This document shows positions 29,011 through 38,765 of a stretch of 64,000 nt of DNA, one piece after another. The stretch is from Pseudaminobacter sp040045035. GTDB lineage: Bacteria; Pseudomonadota; Alphaproteobacteria; Rhizobiales; Rhizobiaceae. Made by a program: the position numbers and the translations under genes. The stretch spans positions 620,001 to 684,000 of the forward strand of contig NZ_JBDZDS010000002.1 in assembly GCF_040045035.1 (NCBI RefSeq), read 5' to 3'. Under the pieces are notes generated by a model. It saw only the letters and a program-made list of their open reading frames with translations. It did no database searches and was not told where the DNA came from. How positions within the stretch are numbered: position 1 is the first letter of the stretch; every line of letters begins with the position of its first letter.

Positions 29011-30102
29011 ATGCCGGATAAAAATGCGATTGAAGTCCACGGTGTCAGCAAATTGTTCGGTACGGGAGCGGCGCAGTTCGCGGCGCTGGACAACGTCTCC
29101 GTATCGATCCGTGAAAACGAGTTCTTCACTCTTCTGGGGCCTTCCGGCTGCGGCAAGACCACGCTTTTGCGGCTGATCGCCGGCTTCGACTTCCCCACCG
29201 AGGGCCAGATCCTGCTTCACGGCCAGGACATCGCCCCGCTGCCGCCCTTCAAGCGGCCGGTCAACACCGTCTTCCAGAGCTATGCGCTGTTCCCGCATAT
29301 GACCGTGGGCCAGAACATCGCCTTCGGCCTGGAGATGCTGGGCAAACCCAAGGCCGAGATCGAGGCGCGCGTCACCGAGATGCTGAGGCTGGTGCGCATG
29401 GAAGCGCTGAAGGACCGCAAGACCAGCCAGATCTCCGGCGGCCAGCAGCAGCGTGTGGCGCTGGCCCGCGCACTGGCGCCGCAGCCGAAGGTTCTGCTGC
29501 TCGACGAGCCGCTCTCGGCGCTCGACTACAAGCTGCGCAAGGAAATGCAGATCGAGCTGAAGCGCCTTCAGCACGAAACCGGCATCACCTTTATCTTCGT
29601 CACGCACGACCAGGAAGAAGCGCTGACCATGTCCGACCGCATCGCGGTCATGTCGGCGGGCAAGATCCTGCAGGTCGGCTCACCCTGGGACATCTACGAC
29701 CGCCCGGCGGTGCGCTTCGTCGCCGACTTCATCGGCGAGACCAACTTCCTCGACGCCGAGGTGGTTTCGGCCGGCGATGGCCGCGCGACCGTGCGGCTGT
29801 CCTCCGGCGCCGAGATCCCGGCCACCTGCCCTTCCGGCTTGAGCCCGCAAGGCAAGGTCACCATCGTGGTCCGGCCCGAGCATGCGCGCGTGGCGGCGCC
29901 GAACGGCGCTGCCGCCCATCTCGGCCATGTCGAGAACGTGGTCTATCTGGGCACCGACACGCATTTCCACGTGCGCCTCGACGACGGCACGCCCTTCATC
30001 GTGCGCCAGCAGAACAGCCGAAACGGCCATAACGGCTTTGCCAAGGCAGAGCGCGTCGGCATCGAGTTCGGCCAAGACGTCGCGCAGATCCTGAGGGACT
30101 GA
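29011..30102 (+). CDS. potA: Spermidine/putrescine ABC transporter ATP-binding protein
   Basis: ATPase of 363 residues. Walker A is GPSGCGKTTLL, the signature is ISGGQQQRVALARA, Walker B is VLLLDEPLSALD, and a C-terminal TOBE domain follows residue about 290. The chosen ATG gives MPDKNAIEV; a GTG nine bases upstream, with AGGGG five bases before it, is equally possible. First gene of a potABC plus binding-protein operon. PotA-type blocks (GETNFLDAEV, VRPEHARV) separate it from sulfate and iron transporters. Confidence 0.92.
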   Translation: MPDKNAIEVHGVSKLFGTGAAQFAALDNVSVSIRENEFFTLLGPSGCGKTTLLRLIAGFDFPTEGQILLHGQDIAPLPPFKRPVNTVFQSYALFPHMTVGQNIAFGLEMLGKPKAEIEARVTEMLRLVRMEALKDRKTSQISGGQQQRVALARALAPQPKVLLLDEPLSALDYKLRKEMQIELKRLQHETGITFIFVTHDQEEALTMSDRIAVMSAGKILQVGSPWDIYDRPAVRFVADFIGETNFLDAEVVSAGDGRATVRLSSGAEIPATCPSGLSPQGKVTIVVRPEHARVAAPNGAAAHLGHVENVVYLGTDTHFHVRLDDGTPFIVRQQNSRNGHNGFAKAERVGIEFGQDVAQILRD

Positions 30103-30106
30103 ACAG

Positions 30107-31027
30107 ATGGCGAGCGCACAGGAATCCGCCCGCAGCGCCGAACGTCAGGACATCAGGAACCGCTGGCTGCTTTCGACGCCGGCGCTGATGATCATCTTCC
30201 TGGCGGCCATCGGCCCGCTTTTGATCGTTCTCGTCTATTCCTTCCTCGCGCCCGGGCCCTATGGCGACGTGAAGTGGGAATTCTCCACTGACGGCTGGGT
30301 CAGCGTGTTCCTGCAACGGGACATCTTCGACGACACGCTGTCCTTCGCGGACGCGCATCTGGCCATCTTCTGGCGCTCGGTGAAACTGTCGCTGGGGACG
30401 ACCCTGCTGACGGTGGTCTTCGGCTTTCCCACCGCCTATTTCATCGCGACGCGGCCGGAGCGCACGCGCGAGGTCTGGCTGTTCCTGATCACCATTCCGT
30501 TCTGGACCAACCTGCTCATCCGCACCTTCGCGATCCTGCAGATCATCCGCAACGAAGGCATCATCAACACCCTGCTGATCAAGGCCGGCATTATCAACGC
30601 CCCGATCCAGATCCTGTTCACCGATGTCGCGATCATGATCGGCATGGTCTATGTCTACCTGCCACTGATGGTCCTGCCGCTCTACGCCAGCATGGAAAAG
30701 CTCGATTTCCGCCTCGTGGAAGCGGGCTACGACCTCTATGCCTCGCGCTTTGCGGTGCTGCGCCGCATCATCTTCCCGCTGGTCAAGCCCGGCCTCATCG
30801 CCGGCTCGATCCTGGTCTTCATCCCCTCACTCGGCGCCTATGTCACGCCCAGCCTGCTCGGCGGCGGCAAGAACATGATGCTCGGCAACCTCATCGAGCT
30901 GCAGTTCGGCCAGGGCCGCAACTGGCCGCTCGGCGCATCCATCTCGATCACGCTGATGGCGATGGTCATGATCGCGCTGCTTGCCTATGTGCGCAACGCC
31001 GGCTCCTCGGAGGTGCGTCATGGCTAA
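30107..31027 (+). CDS. potB: Spermidine/putrescine ABC transporter permease PotB
   Basis: Inner-membrane permease of 306 residues, with six helices and an N-terminal cytoplasmic segment. The motifs FWTNLLIRTFA and the EAA-type loop VEAGYDLYASRFAVLRRI are typical of PotB/PotH. It starts four bases after potA and overlaps potC by eight bases. Confidence 0.92.
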   Translation: MASAQESARSAERQDIRNRWLLSTPALMIIFLAAIGPLLIVLVYSFLAPGPYGDVKWEFSTDGWVSVFLQRDIFDDTLSFADAHLAIFWRSVKLSLGTTLLTVVFGFPTAYFIATRPERTREVWLFLITIPFWTNLLIRTFAILQIIRNEGIINTLLIKAGIINAPIQILFTDVAIMIGMVYVYLPLMVLPLYASMEKLDFRLVEAGYDLYASRFAVLRRIIFPLVKPGLIAGSILVFIPSLGAYVTPSLLGGGKNMMLGNLIELQFGQGRNWPLGASISITLMAMVMIALLAYVRNAGSSEVRHG

Positions 31028-31820
31028 GAGTTTCGACCTCAAGGCCCTGCCGGGCTTCACCACCATCGCGGTCATCTGCTTCGTCGCGCTCTATCTGCCC
31101 ATCATCATCCTGGTGGCCTATGCCTTCAACGCGGCGACCTCCACCTCGGAATGGGGCGGCTTTTCGCTGAAATGGTTCGTTTCGGCTTGGAACAACGCCC
31201 AGGTGATCGACGCCACCATCCGGTCGTTCCAGATCGCGGTGCTGGCCGCGACATTCGCAACCATCGCGGCCACCATGGCAGCGCTCGCGACCACGCGGAC
31301 GAAATCCTATCGCGGACTGACCTTCAAATACGCCTTCATCAACCAGCCGCTGATGGTGCCCGAGATCGTGACCGCGGTGGCGCTGCTGATCTTCTTCTCG
31401 CGCGTCAAGGTCTTCACCGGCTATGCCGGCCTCGGCTACCTGATCGCCGCCCACACGGCCTTCTGCATTCCCTTCGCCTATCTGCCCATCCGGGCACGGC
31501 TGGAAAGCATGGACCTGACGCTGGAGCGCGCCGCGGCCGACCTCTACGCCACGCCGTGGAAGACGTTCCGGCGCGTGACGCTGCCGCTTCTGTGGCCGGG
31601 CGTCCTGGCCGGCTTCATGCTCGCCTTCGTCATCTCGCTCGACGACGTGGTCATCACCAACTTCGTCAAGCTGGGCGGGCAGGACACGCTGCCGACCTAC
31701 ATGCTCGGCCAGATCCGCCGTGGCATCACGCCCGAGATCAACGCCATTTCGACGGCTTTCCTGCTGCTTTCGATCCTCATCGTGACGCTTTTCTTCTTCG
31801 CCAGCAGAAAACGCGACTGA
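31020..31820 (+). CDS. potC: Spermidine/putrescine ABC transporter permease PotC
   Basis: Second permease, 266 residues and six helices. The ATG at 31020 lies inside the end of potB and follows GGAGGTG, which fixes the start. The EAA loop is ERAAADLYATPWKTFRRVTLP, and FVISLDDVVITNFVKLGG is a strong PotC/PotI hallmark. Pairs with PotB. Confidence 0.92.
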   Translation: MAKSFDLKALPGFTTIAVICFVALYLPIIILVAYAFNAATSTSEWGGFSLKWFVSAWNNAQVIDATIRSFQIAVLAATFATIAATMAALATTRTKSYRGLTFKYAFINQPLMVPEIVTAVALLIFFSRVKVFTGYAGLGYLIAAHTAFCIPFAYLPIRARLESMDLTLERAAADLYATPWKTFRRVTLPLLWPGVLAGFMLAFVISLDDVVITNFVKLGGQDTLPTYMLGQIRRGITPEINAISTAFLLLSILIVTLFFFASRKRD

Positions 31821-31849
31821 ACCCGCAGACAACCAATGGGAGCACTGCC

Positions 31850-32884
31850 ATGAACTGGAAGACCACCGCGCCGGCAATCGGGTTGGCGCTGCTTGCCTCG
31901 ACGGGCCTCGCCCGCGCCGAAGGCGAGCTCAACATCTACAACTGGGGCAACTACACCAGCCCCGAGGTGATCAAGAAGTTCGAGGAGAAGTTCAACGTCA
32001 AGGTGACGATCACCGACTACGACTCCAACGACACCGCGCTTGCCAAGGTGCGCCAGGGCGGCACCGGCTTCGACATCGCGATCCCGTCGCAGACCTACGT
32101 GCCGATCTGGATCGAGGAAGGCCTCATTCAGGAGACCGATCCCTCCACGATGGAGAACTTCAAGAACGTGGCGCCCGAATGGGCCAATCCCGACTTCGAC
32201 CCCGGCCGTAAGTACACCGTGCCGTGGGCCTGGGGCACGATCGGCATCGTGGTCAACACCGACGCCTACAAGGGTCCGGCCGACAGCTGGGGCATCATCT
32301 TCAACACCCCTGACGAGCTGAAGGGCAAGGTCAACGTCGTGCCCGAGATGGGCGACGTCATGTTCGCGGCGATCAAGTATCTCGGCGGCGAACAGTGCAC
32401 CGACGACAAAACCCTGCTGAAGAAGGTTCGCGACATGCTGGTCGCGGCCAAGCCGAACTGGGTCGCGATGGAATACAACACCATCGAGCGCATGGGCGCC
32501 GGCGACTTCATGGCAACCAGCGACTGGAACGGCTCGGCCCTGCGCCAGCGGCTGGAGCATCCGCAGATCCACTACTCCTACCCGAAGGAAGGCTTCGGCC
32601 TGTGGAGCGACAACGTCGTCGTGCTGAAGGAAGCCAAGAACGTCGAGAACGCCAAGCTCTTCCAGAACTTCATCATGGACCCGGAGAATGCGGCCGGCCT
32701 CTCGGCCTTCCACCGCTATGCCAACGCCATCACCGGCTCGGAAAAATACATGCCGGATGACATGAAGGACGCGCCGGAAGTCGTGATCCCGGAGGCCGAC
32801 AAGGCCCATGGCGAACTGCAGAAGATGTGCTCGCCGGAAACGCAGGAGCTCTACACCAAGATCTGGACCGAGCTTCAGAAGTAA
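31850..32884 (+). CDS. potD: Polyamine-binding periplasmic protein
   Basis: Solute-binding protein of 344 residues with a signal peptide (cleavage near LARAE) and the family start LNIYNWGNYTSPEVI. The conserved FDIAIPSQTYV, VPWAWGTIGIVVN and MEYNTIERM segments line the polyamine site in PotD/PotF. The ATG follows GGGAG. It is the last gene of the transporter operon; an 8-bp GC hairpin lies 11 bases after the stop. Putrescine or spermidine specificity cannot be decided by eye. Confidence 0.92.
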   Translation: MNWKTTAPAIGLALLASTGLARAEGELNIYNWGNYTSPEVIKKFEEKFNVKVTITDYDSNDTALAKVRQGGTGFDIAIPSQTYVPIWIEEGLIQETDPSTMENFKNVAPEWANPDFDPGRKYTVPWAWGTIGIVVNTDAYKGPADSWGIIFNTPDELKGKVNVVPEMGDVMFAAIKYLGGEQCTDDKTLLKKVRDMLVAAKPNWVAMEYNTIERMGAGDFMATSDWNGSALRQRLEHPQIHYSYPKEGFGLWSDNVVVLKEAKNVENAKLFQNFIMDPENAAGLSAFHRYANAITGSEKYMPDDMKDAPEVVIPEADKAHGELQKMCSPETQELYTKIWTELQK

Positions 32885-32894
32885 CAGCATGATC

Positions 32895-32921
32895 GCGGCC
32901 CGGCGAACACCGTCGGGCCGC
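32895..32921 (+). terminator. Stem-loop behind polyamine-binding protein gene
   Basis: GCGGCCCG / CGGGCCGC, an 8-bp stem with an 11-base loop, followed by CCCTTCCC. Without a U-tract it may only attenuate or stabilise the 3' end before the serine hydrolase genes. Confidence 0.45.
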
Positions 32922-32941
32922 CCCTTCCCGACCAGGCTGCC

Positions 32942-34135
32942 ATGACCTCCTATCGCAACAGCGATCCACTTCCTCCCATCATGCAAGGATCGCCGCCGCA
33001 GATGGTGCCGCCGCGGTTGGATTGGGATCGGCCGCCCTGGAACAGATGGGCCTTTCAGCACATTCGCGAGCTTCTGCCCACGGCCGAAGTCTGGCGCGGC
33101 GAAGGCCCCGTGCGCGAACTGCCGCGCAACGAACGAAATCTCGACGATCTGCCGGTCGCTGAGGGCGCTGGCGCGCAGACGCTCGCCGGTCATCTCGACG
33201 AGACCTACACCGACGGCTTCCTGGTGCTCAGGAAGGGCGCGGTCGTTTACGAACGCTATTTCAACGGCATGACGCCGCGCACGCTGCATCTGTCGCAGTC
33301 CGTCGCCAAGTCGGTCACTGCGACGGTGTTCGGCATTCTCGCCGGCCGTGGAATTATCGACCCTGCCGCGCCCGTGACCCGCTATCTGCCCGAACTGGAA
33401 CAGACGGGATGGCGCGGCGCCACGCTGCAGCATGTCCTCGACATGAGAAGCGGCGTCCGCTTCAGCGAGGAATATGCCAACCCCTATTCCGAGATGGGAC
33501 AGGTCGACGTCGCCGCGGGCTGGAAGCCAATCCCGCCGGGCACCGACCCGGCATTCAAATGGCCGACGCATATGTGGGAGATGATCCTCGGCCTGTCGGA
33601 GACGGAGCGGCCGCACGGTGCGGAGTTCGTCTATCGTTCGATCGAAACCGACGTTCTCGCCTTTGCCATGGAACGCGCCACCGGCAAGCGCCTGCCGCAG
33701 CTTGTGTCGGAAGAGCTCTGGCAGAAGATCGGTGCGGAAGAAAGCGCCTGCTTCACCGTAGACAGCGCCGGCTATGCGCTGGCCGATGGCGGCTTCAACG
33801 CCACGCTTCGGGACTATGCCCGTTTCGGGCAGCTGATCCTGGATAATGGCGGCGGCGTGGTCCCGCCGGACTGGATCGAGGCGACCCGAACCGGCATTCA
33901 TGGCCCGCTTTACAGCAAGAGCTTTCCGACCGGCTCCTACAAGAACCAGTTCTGGATCGAGGATGCGCACTCTCGCTCGCTGATGTGCCGGGGCGTCTTC
34001 GGCCAGCTAATCCATATCAACTGGGATCACCAGATGGTGGTGGTGAAACTATCGACCTATCCGGATTTCACCAATCACGACTATTCAGTCGGCACTTTGA
34101 GAGCGATCCACGCGATCGCCGACGCACTCGCCTGA
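32942..34135 (+). CDS. NylB-like serine hydrolase (class C beta-lactamase fold), first
   Basis: Serine hydrolase of 397 residues in the beta-lactamase/6-aminohexanoate-dimer hydrolase family. The nucleophile motif is S120-V-A-K123 in LSQSVAKSV, and the YxS-type motif is Tyr231 in VYRSIETD. The N-terminal PPWNRWAFQHIRELLP is characteristic of the NylB branch. There is no signal peptide, so it acts in the cytoplasm. It lies directly behind the polyamine importer and in front of a paralogue, which suggests hydrolysis of an imported linear amide or ester. The true substrate is unknown. Confidence 0.86.
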   Translation: MTSYRNSDPLPPIMQGSPPQMVPPRLDWDRPPWNRWAFQHIRELLPTAEVWRGEGPVRELPRNERNLDDLPVAEGAGAQTLAGHLDETYTDGFLVLRKGAVVYERYFNGMTPRTLHLSQSVAKSVTATVFGILAGRGIIDPAAPVTRYLPELEQTGWRGATLQHVLDMRSGVRFSEEYANPYSEMGQVDVAAGWKPIPPGTDPAFKWPTHMWEMILGLSETERPHGAEFVYRSIETDVLAFAMERATGKRLPQLVSEELWQKIGAEESACFTVDSAGYALADGGFNATLRDYARFGQLILDNGGGVVPPDWIEATRTGIHGPLYSKSFPTGSYKNQFWIEDAHSRSLMCRGVFGQLIHINWDHQMVVVKLSTYPDFTNHDYSVGTLRAIHAIADALA

Positions 34136-34160
34136 TTCAGCAATTCCCGAGGGACAGAAC

Positions 34161-35348
34161 ATGACCGCCCAGACCGCTTTCGCGCGCCAATTCGGCTTTG
34201 CCCGCTCCGACGTCACGCTGGAGAACTGGCGCACCCACCCCTACAACCGCTGGGCCTTCCAGCATGTCGGCGAGTTGGTGCCGAGCGCGGAGATCGCCGC
34301 TCCCACCGACGCGCCTGAAGCGCCGGCCGGAGACCTGGGCGCGTTGCTGGGCGAGACGGTGGTCACCGGTGCCGGGTCCGAGACCGTGGCCGCCTTCTTC
34401 GAACGCACGCACACCGACGCCTTCGTGGCACTGAAGGGGGGCAAGGTGGTAGGCGAATACAACGCCCCGCACATGGCGCCGGGCGGCCGTCACATCATCT
34501 TCTCTATCTCGAAGTCGCTGACCGCGATCCTCGCGGGCTCGCTGCAGGCCGACGGCCTGCTTGACCCAACAGCCCCGGTCACGCGCTACATTCCCGAAGC
34601 CGAAGGCACGGCCTTTGCCGACGCCACGGTGCAGCATGTGCTGGACATGACCAGCACGATCGACTTCGAGGAGCTCTATCTCGATCCCGAAAGCGCCTTC
34701 GCGCGTTATCGCCGCGCGACTCTTTGGAACCCCAACACCAACGGCCCCGACAGCGAGAAGCTGCTTTCCTTCATCATGACCATCGGCAAGGGCGCCGGCG
34801 AGCACGGCGAGGTTTTCCGCTACCGCTCGCCCAATTCCGACCTGCTCGGCGTCATCGTCGAGCGCGCCTCTGGTCTGCGCTATGCCGACCTCATGGTCGA
34901 GCGCCTGTGGACACCGCTCGGCGCCAAGCGCGGCGGCCGCATCACCGTTGACGGTGAAGGCACCGCGCGCGCTGCCGGCGGCATCTCGGTTACCGTGCGC
35001 GACCTTGCTCGCGTCGGCGAGTTGATGCGCTGCGGCGGCGTCTACGAGGGCCGGCGCATCCTGCCCGAAAGCTGGGTCAAGGACACTGCCACCGGTGGTG
35101 ACCGCGAGGCCTGGAAGAAGGGCGACTTTGCCTTCCTGATGCCCAATGGCAGCTATCGCAACAAATGGTACCAGACCGGCTTCGAGGGCGAGCCCTATTG
35201 CGGCATCGGCATCCACGGCCAGTGGCTCTATGTCGATCCGGCGAACGAAGTGGTTCTGGTCAAGATCGCGTCGCAGCCCCTGCCCGTCGACGACGAGCTC
35301 GACAAGCAGAACCTCGCCTTCTTCCATGAGGTCTCGAAGCGGCTCTGA
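34161..35348 (+). CDS. NylB-like serine hydrolase, second
   Basis: Paralogue of the preceding gene, 395 residues, starting 25 bases after it. It keeps the family N-terminus (HPYNRWAFQHVGELVPS), the nucleophile motif S115-I-S-K118 in FSISKSL, and YRS in FRYRSPNSD. Outside these blocks it differs widely from the first copy, so the two probably have different substrates or the duplication is old. No signal peptide is seen. Likely co-transcribed with the first hydrolase. Confidence 0.86.
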   Translation: MTAQTAFARQFGFARSDVTLENWRTHPYNRWAFQHVGELVPSAEIAAPTDAPEAPAGDLGALLGETVVTGAGSETVAAFFERTHTDAFVALKGGKVVGEYNAPHMAPGGRHIIFSISKSLTAILAGSLQADGLLDPTAPVTRYIPEAEGTAFADATVQHVLDMTSTIDFEELYLDPESAFARYRRATLWNPNTNGPDSEKLLSFIMTIGKGAGEHGEVFRYRSPNSDLLGVIVERASGLRYADLMVERLWTPLGAKRGGRITVDGEGTARAAGGISVTVRDLARVGELMRCGGVYEGRRILPESWVKDTATGGDREAWKKGDFAFLMPNGSYRNKWYQTGFEGEPYCGIGIHGQWLYVDPANEVVLVKIASQPLPVDDELDKQNLAFFHEVSKRL

Positions 35349-35650
35349 TTGACTACATTCGCGAAACCTCCGCGTTTCGTGATCGCCGAGGAGCATGATC
35401 CGGGCGAATCGGGCGCATTTGTCGCTCGCTTCGCCCCATTTGTGACGCATTGAAGAGAGGAATCTCGGTCCTTGATCTACACGTCCGGATGGACGTGCAG
35501 CTGTGCTCAGCACTTCGACCCGGCACAAAAAGCTCTTCAAAGATTTTCGCCTGATCTTTTGGGGTTATGCGTTTGTAGCGCAATGGTGTAGGAGCATTTG
35601 TGTCCTCGTGTTACACTTGGATAACGAAGCCGTAGGAACGACCTCGCACG
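35349..35650. other. Gene-free gap before small exported protein
   Basis: 302 bases. A perfect 7-bp hairpin CACGTCC-GGAT-GGACGTG lies at 35480-35497 without a U-tract. The right half is relatively AT-rich and probably carries the promoter of the next gene. Nothing else is recognised. Confidence 0.5.
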
Positions 35651-36061
35651 ATGATGTTCAAAGCCGACCAACCGACGGGACGCGGATATGCATCCGCCGT
35701 GCTGCTTTGGTTCGTCGTGGCGCTGGCCGCCGCGCATGGCGTTCTCGGCGCGATTTCTCCTGCCCGCGCTTTCCGGCTGCAAACCGATAGCATTGGCGCC
35801 GCCGGCCAGCGTACCGGCGACCCGGCGGGCGGGCGCACCAGCCTGATTAACCATCAGCGCCTGGTGGCCATCGCCGAATGGCGCGGTCTGGCGCAGAAAT
35901 CCCAGCTTCCCGTCGGCGATGCCGGCCCGGCAATCCTGCCCTCGGCATCCTGGCATGTCGCCGCAGCTTTGCGCCCATGCCTTTCCGAAACCGTTCCGGA
36001 AAGCCTTCACGAAGCCGGCGCGCTGGTTCATCGCGCCCGCGCGCCGCCACTGGCGGCCTGA
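35651..36061 (+). CDS. Hypothetical exported protein, 136 residues
   Basis: The N-terminus has a membrane-spanning or signal segment (SAVLLWFVVALAAAHGVLGA, residues about 15-34) ending near SPARAF, followed by a soluble part rich in alanine, proline and arginine. Third codon positions are GC-rich as in neighbouring genes, which supports coding on this strand over the antisense frame. The ribosome site is weak. It lies 100 bases before secDF, but a functional link is not shown. No family is recognised. Confidence 0.6.
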   Translation: MMFKADQPTGRGYASAVLLWFVVALAAAHGVLGAISPARAFRLQTDSIGAAGQRTGDPAGGRTSLINHQRLVAIAEWRGLAQKSQLPVGDAGPAILPSASWHVAAALRPCLSETVPESLHEAGALVHRARAPPLAA

Positions 36062-36161
36062 GCGACGCGTTTCGCTCGACAGCGACTACACATTCTTGAA
36101 AAATGACTGCGGATTGACTGGCTGAAGCGGCCGGCGTTGCGCATAGACAGGACCAGAAGCA

Positions 36162-38687
36162 ATGCGAACTTCCAAATGGGTGGTGATGAGCTATGTCATC
36201 ATCGTCCTTATCGGCGTCTTCGCCGCCCTTCCAAGCGCCATGCCGCCCTCCATGCTCGAAAAGATGCCGAGCTGGTTCAGGCATCAGGTCACCCTCGGCC
36301 TCGACCTTCAGGGCGGCTCCCACCTCGTGCTCGAAGTCGACGCCAATGCATTGAAGGCCGATCGTCTGCGTTCGCTGCTGGACGACGCGCGTGGCGCGCT
36401 TCGCAAGGAGCGCATCCCCGTGCAGTCGGCCCGCGTGGCCGGCGATGCCGTGGTCATCAACATCGATGATGACACCCAGCGCGCCCAGGCACTCGACGTG
36501 CTGAAGAAGCTGGCGATGCCGGTTTCCTCCGGCTTCGGCGCCGGAACGGCCGACATCGACGTCGCCTCGACCGACAAGCAGATCAAGCTGACGCTGTCGG
36601 AAGCCGGTATCCGCGACCGCATCGACGCGGCGATCCAGCAGAGTCTTGAGATCGTGCGCCAGCGCGTCGACCAGGTCGGCGTGGCCGAGCCCTCCATCCA
36701 GCGCGTCGGTTCCGACCGCATCCTGGTGCAGTTGCCCGGCCTGCAGGACCCGACACGCCTGCGCCAGTTGCTCGGCTCGACGGCCAAGATGGAATTCCAC
36801 ATGGTCGCCAACAATGTGGAGCCCGGCCAGCCGCTGCCTCCCGGCGTGACCATGATGCCGGATGCCAAGACCCAGCAGCAATATCCGATCGAGGACCGCG
36901 TCGCGCTGAGCGGCGAACGCCTTACGGATGCCCGCGCCGGCTTCGATCAGCGCACGCAGGAGCCGATTGTCTCCTTCCGCTTCGACAGCGTCGGCGCCCG
37001 CCAGTTCGCTGAGATCACCCAGGCAAATGTTGGCCGTCCCTTCGCCATCGTGCTCGACGGCAAGGTGCTGAGCGCGCCGACCATCCGTGAGCCGATCACC
37101 GGCGGTTCGGGCCAGATCAGCGGCAGCTTCACCGTCGAGGACACCACCGTGCTCTCGGCCCTGCTGCGCGCCGGCGCCCTGCCCGCCCCGCTTACCGTCA
37201 TCGAGGAACGCACCGTCGGTCCGGACCTCGGCGGGGACGTCATCCGCATGGGCCTCTACACCGGTATCGCCGGTTTCGTCGCCGTCGTGCTGTTCATGCT
37301 GACGCTCTACGGCAGCTGGGGCATGATCGCCAACTTCGGCCTGCTGCTGCACCTGATCCTCACCATCGGCGTGCTGGCCATCCTCGGCGCGACGCTGACC
37401 TTGCCCGGTATCGCGGGTATCATCCTCGGCATCGGCTTCGGCGTGGACGCCAACATCCTCATCAACGAGCGAATAAGAGAGGAATCCAAGAAGGGCCTAA
37501 GCGCCTTTGCCGCGCTGGACCACGGCTTCAAGCGCGCCTTCTCGACCATCGTCGACGCCAACGTGACCTCGCTGATCGTGACAGCGCTGCTGTTCATGTT
37601 CGGCTCGGGCCCGATCCGCGGCTTCGCCATCACCATGATCATCGGCACATGTCTGTCGATGTTCACCGCCGTGGCGATCGTCAAGGTGATCATGACCGAG
37701 GTGATCCGCCGTCGTAAGATGAAGACCATCAAGATCGAGCCGCTTGTGCACTTCTTCCCGGAGAAGACCTCGATCTCCTTCATGAACGCCCGCTTCTTCG
37801 GCATCGGTCTCTCGATCCTGCTGTCGCTGGCGTCCATCGGCCTGTTCATCAAGCCGGGCCTCAACTACGGCATCGACTTCAAGGGCGGCATCCAGGTGGA
37901 GATCACCACCTCGCAGCCTGCGGACCTCGCGACCCTGCGCAGCACGCTGAGCGGCCTGGACCTCGGTGAAGTGACCCTGCAGCGCATCGGCGGCGACAAC
38001 GACGTGCTGATCCGCGTGCAGCGCCAGGAAGGCGGAGAGCAGGCTCAGACGGCCGCCGTGACCAAGGTCAAGGACGCCGTCCAGAAGCTCGATCAGAGCG
38101 TCAAGTTCGACCGCGTCGACGTCGTCGGACCGAAGGTCAGCGGCGAGCTGGCGCATTCGGGCGTGATGGCGGTGGTGTTGGCCTCGGTGGCCATGCTGCT
38201 CTACATCTGGTGGCGTTTCGAGTGGAACTTCGCACTCGGCGCAATCGCAACGCTGATCCTCGACACAACCAAGATGGTCGGCTTCTTCGCGCTGGTCGGG
38301 CTGGACTTCAACCTGACGGCCATCGCCGCACTCCTGACCATCATCGGCTACTCGGTGAACGACAAGGTCGTGGTGTATGACCGCATGCGCGAGAACCTGC
38401 GCCTCTTCAAGAAGATGCCGCTGCGCCAGGTCATCGACATGAGTATCAACCAGGTGTTCGCGCGCTGTATCTACACTTCAGTCGCGATCCTGCTGTCGAT
38501 GTTGCCGATGGCGATCTGGGGCGGCAGTGCGGTGGAGAACTTCGCCGTGCCGATGGTGTTCGGCGTTGTCATCGCCACGTCCTCCTCGATCTTCATCGCA
38601 GCGCCGATCCTGCTCTTCCTGGGCGACTGGTGGACCAAGCACCACCCGCAGCGCGTCGAGAGCAAGACGGTGCCGGCCAAGAGCTGA
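36162..38687 (+). CDS. secDF: Fused protein-export membrane protein SecDF
   Basis: Single polypeptide of 841 residues joining SecD and SecF, the proton-driven accessory that pulls proteins out of the SecYEG channel. SecD hallmarks are GLDLQGGSHLVLEVD and GIGFGVDANILINERIREE; SecF hallmarks are GIDFKGGIQVEI and IGYSVNDKVVVYDRMREN. Twelve membrane helices and the large periplasmic P1 domain are expected. Fusion of the two genes is common in Rhizobiales. A strong intrinsic terminator follows at 38733. Confidence 0.96.
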   Translation: MRTSKWVVMSYVIIVLIGVFAALPSAMPPSMLEKMPSWFRHQVTLGLDLQGGSHLVLEVDANALKADRLRSLLDDARGALRKERIPVQSARVAGDAVVINIDDDTQRAQALDVLKKLAMPVSSGFGAGTADIDVASTDKQIKLTLSEAGIRDRIDAAIQQSLEIVRQRVDQVGVAEPSIQRVGSDRILVQLPGLQDPTRLRQLLGSTAKMEFHMVANNVEPGQPLPPGVTMMPDAKTQQQYPIEDRVALSGERLTDARAGFDQRTQEPIVSFRFDSVGARQFAEITQANVGRPFAIVLDGKVLSAPTIREPITGGSGQISGSFTVEDTTVLSALLRAGALPAPLTVIEERTVGPDLGGDVIRMGLYTGIAGFVAVVLFMLTLYGSWGMIANFGLLLHLILTIGVLAILGATLTLPGIAGIILGIGFGVDANILINERIREESKKGLSAFAALDHGFKRAFSTIVDANVTSLIVTALLFMFGSGPIRGFAITMIIGTCLSMFTAVAIVKVIMTEVIRRRKMKTIKIEPLVHFFPEKTSISFMNARFFGIGLSILLSLASIGLFIKPGLNYGIDFKGGIQVEITTSQPADLATLRSTLSGLDLGEVTLQRIGGDNDVLIRVQRQEGGEQAQTAAVTKVKDAVQKLDQSVKFDRVDVVGPKVSGELAHSGVMAVVLASVAMLLYIWWRFEWNFALGAIATLILDTTKMVGFFALVGLDFNLTAIAALLTIIGYSVNDKVVVYDRMRENLRLFKKMPLRQVIDMSINQVFARCIYTSVAILLSMLPMAIWGGSAVENFAVPMVFGVVIATSSSIFIAAPILLFLGDWWTKHHPQRVESKTVPAKS

Positions 38688-38732
38688 CGCAAGATCCTTC
38701 CGCTCCGATCCCTCGGAGCGGAGCGAACAACG

Positions 38733-38765
38733 AAAACGGCGCCTTTCGGGGCGCCGTTTTTGTTT
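38733..38765 (+). terminator. Intrinsic terminator of secDF
   Basis: AAAACGGCGCC / GGCGCCGTTTT with a six-base loop, then TTTGTTT. The 11-bp stem and U-rich tail make a textbook Rho-independent terminator. A second hairpin (CGCTCCGA / TCGGAGCG, 38701-38720) precedes it. Confidence 0.9.

Noticed and set aside
35537..36031. Minus-strand 164-codon frame
   Set aside because: Codon third-position bias and a hydrophobic export signal favour the plus-strand gene at 35651.
38701..38720. Hairpin CGCTCCGA/TCGGAGCG as the secDF terminator
   Set aside because: It lacks a U-tract; the hairpin at 38733 has one and is the real terminator.
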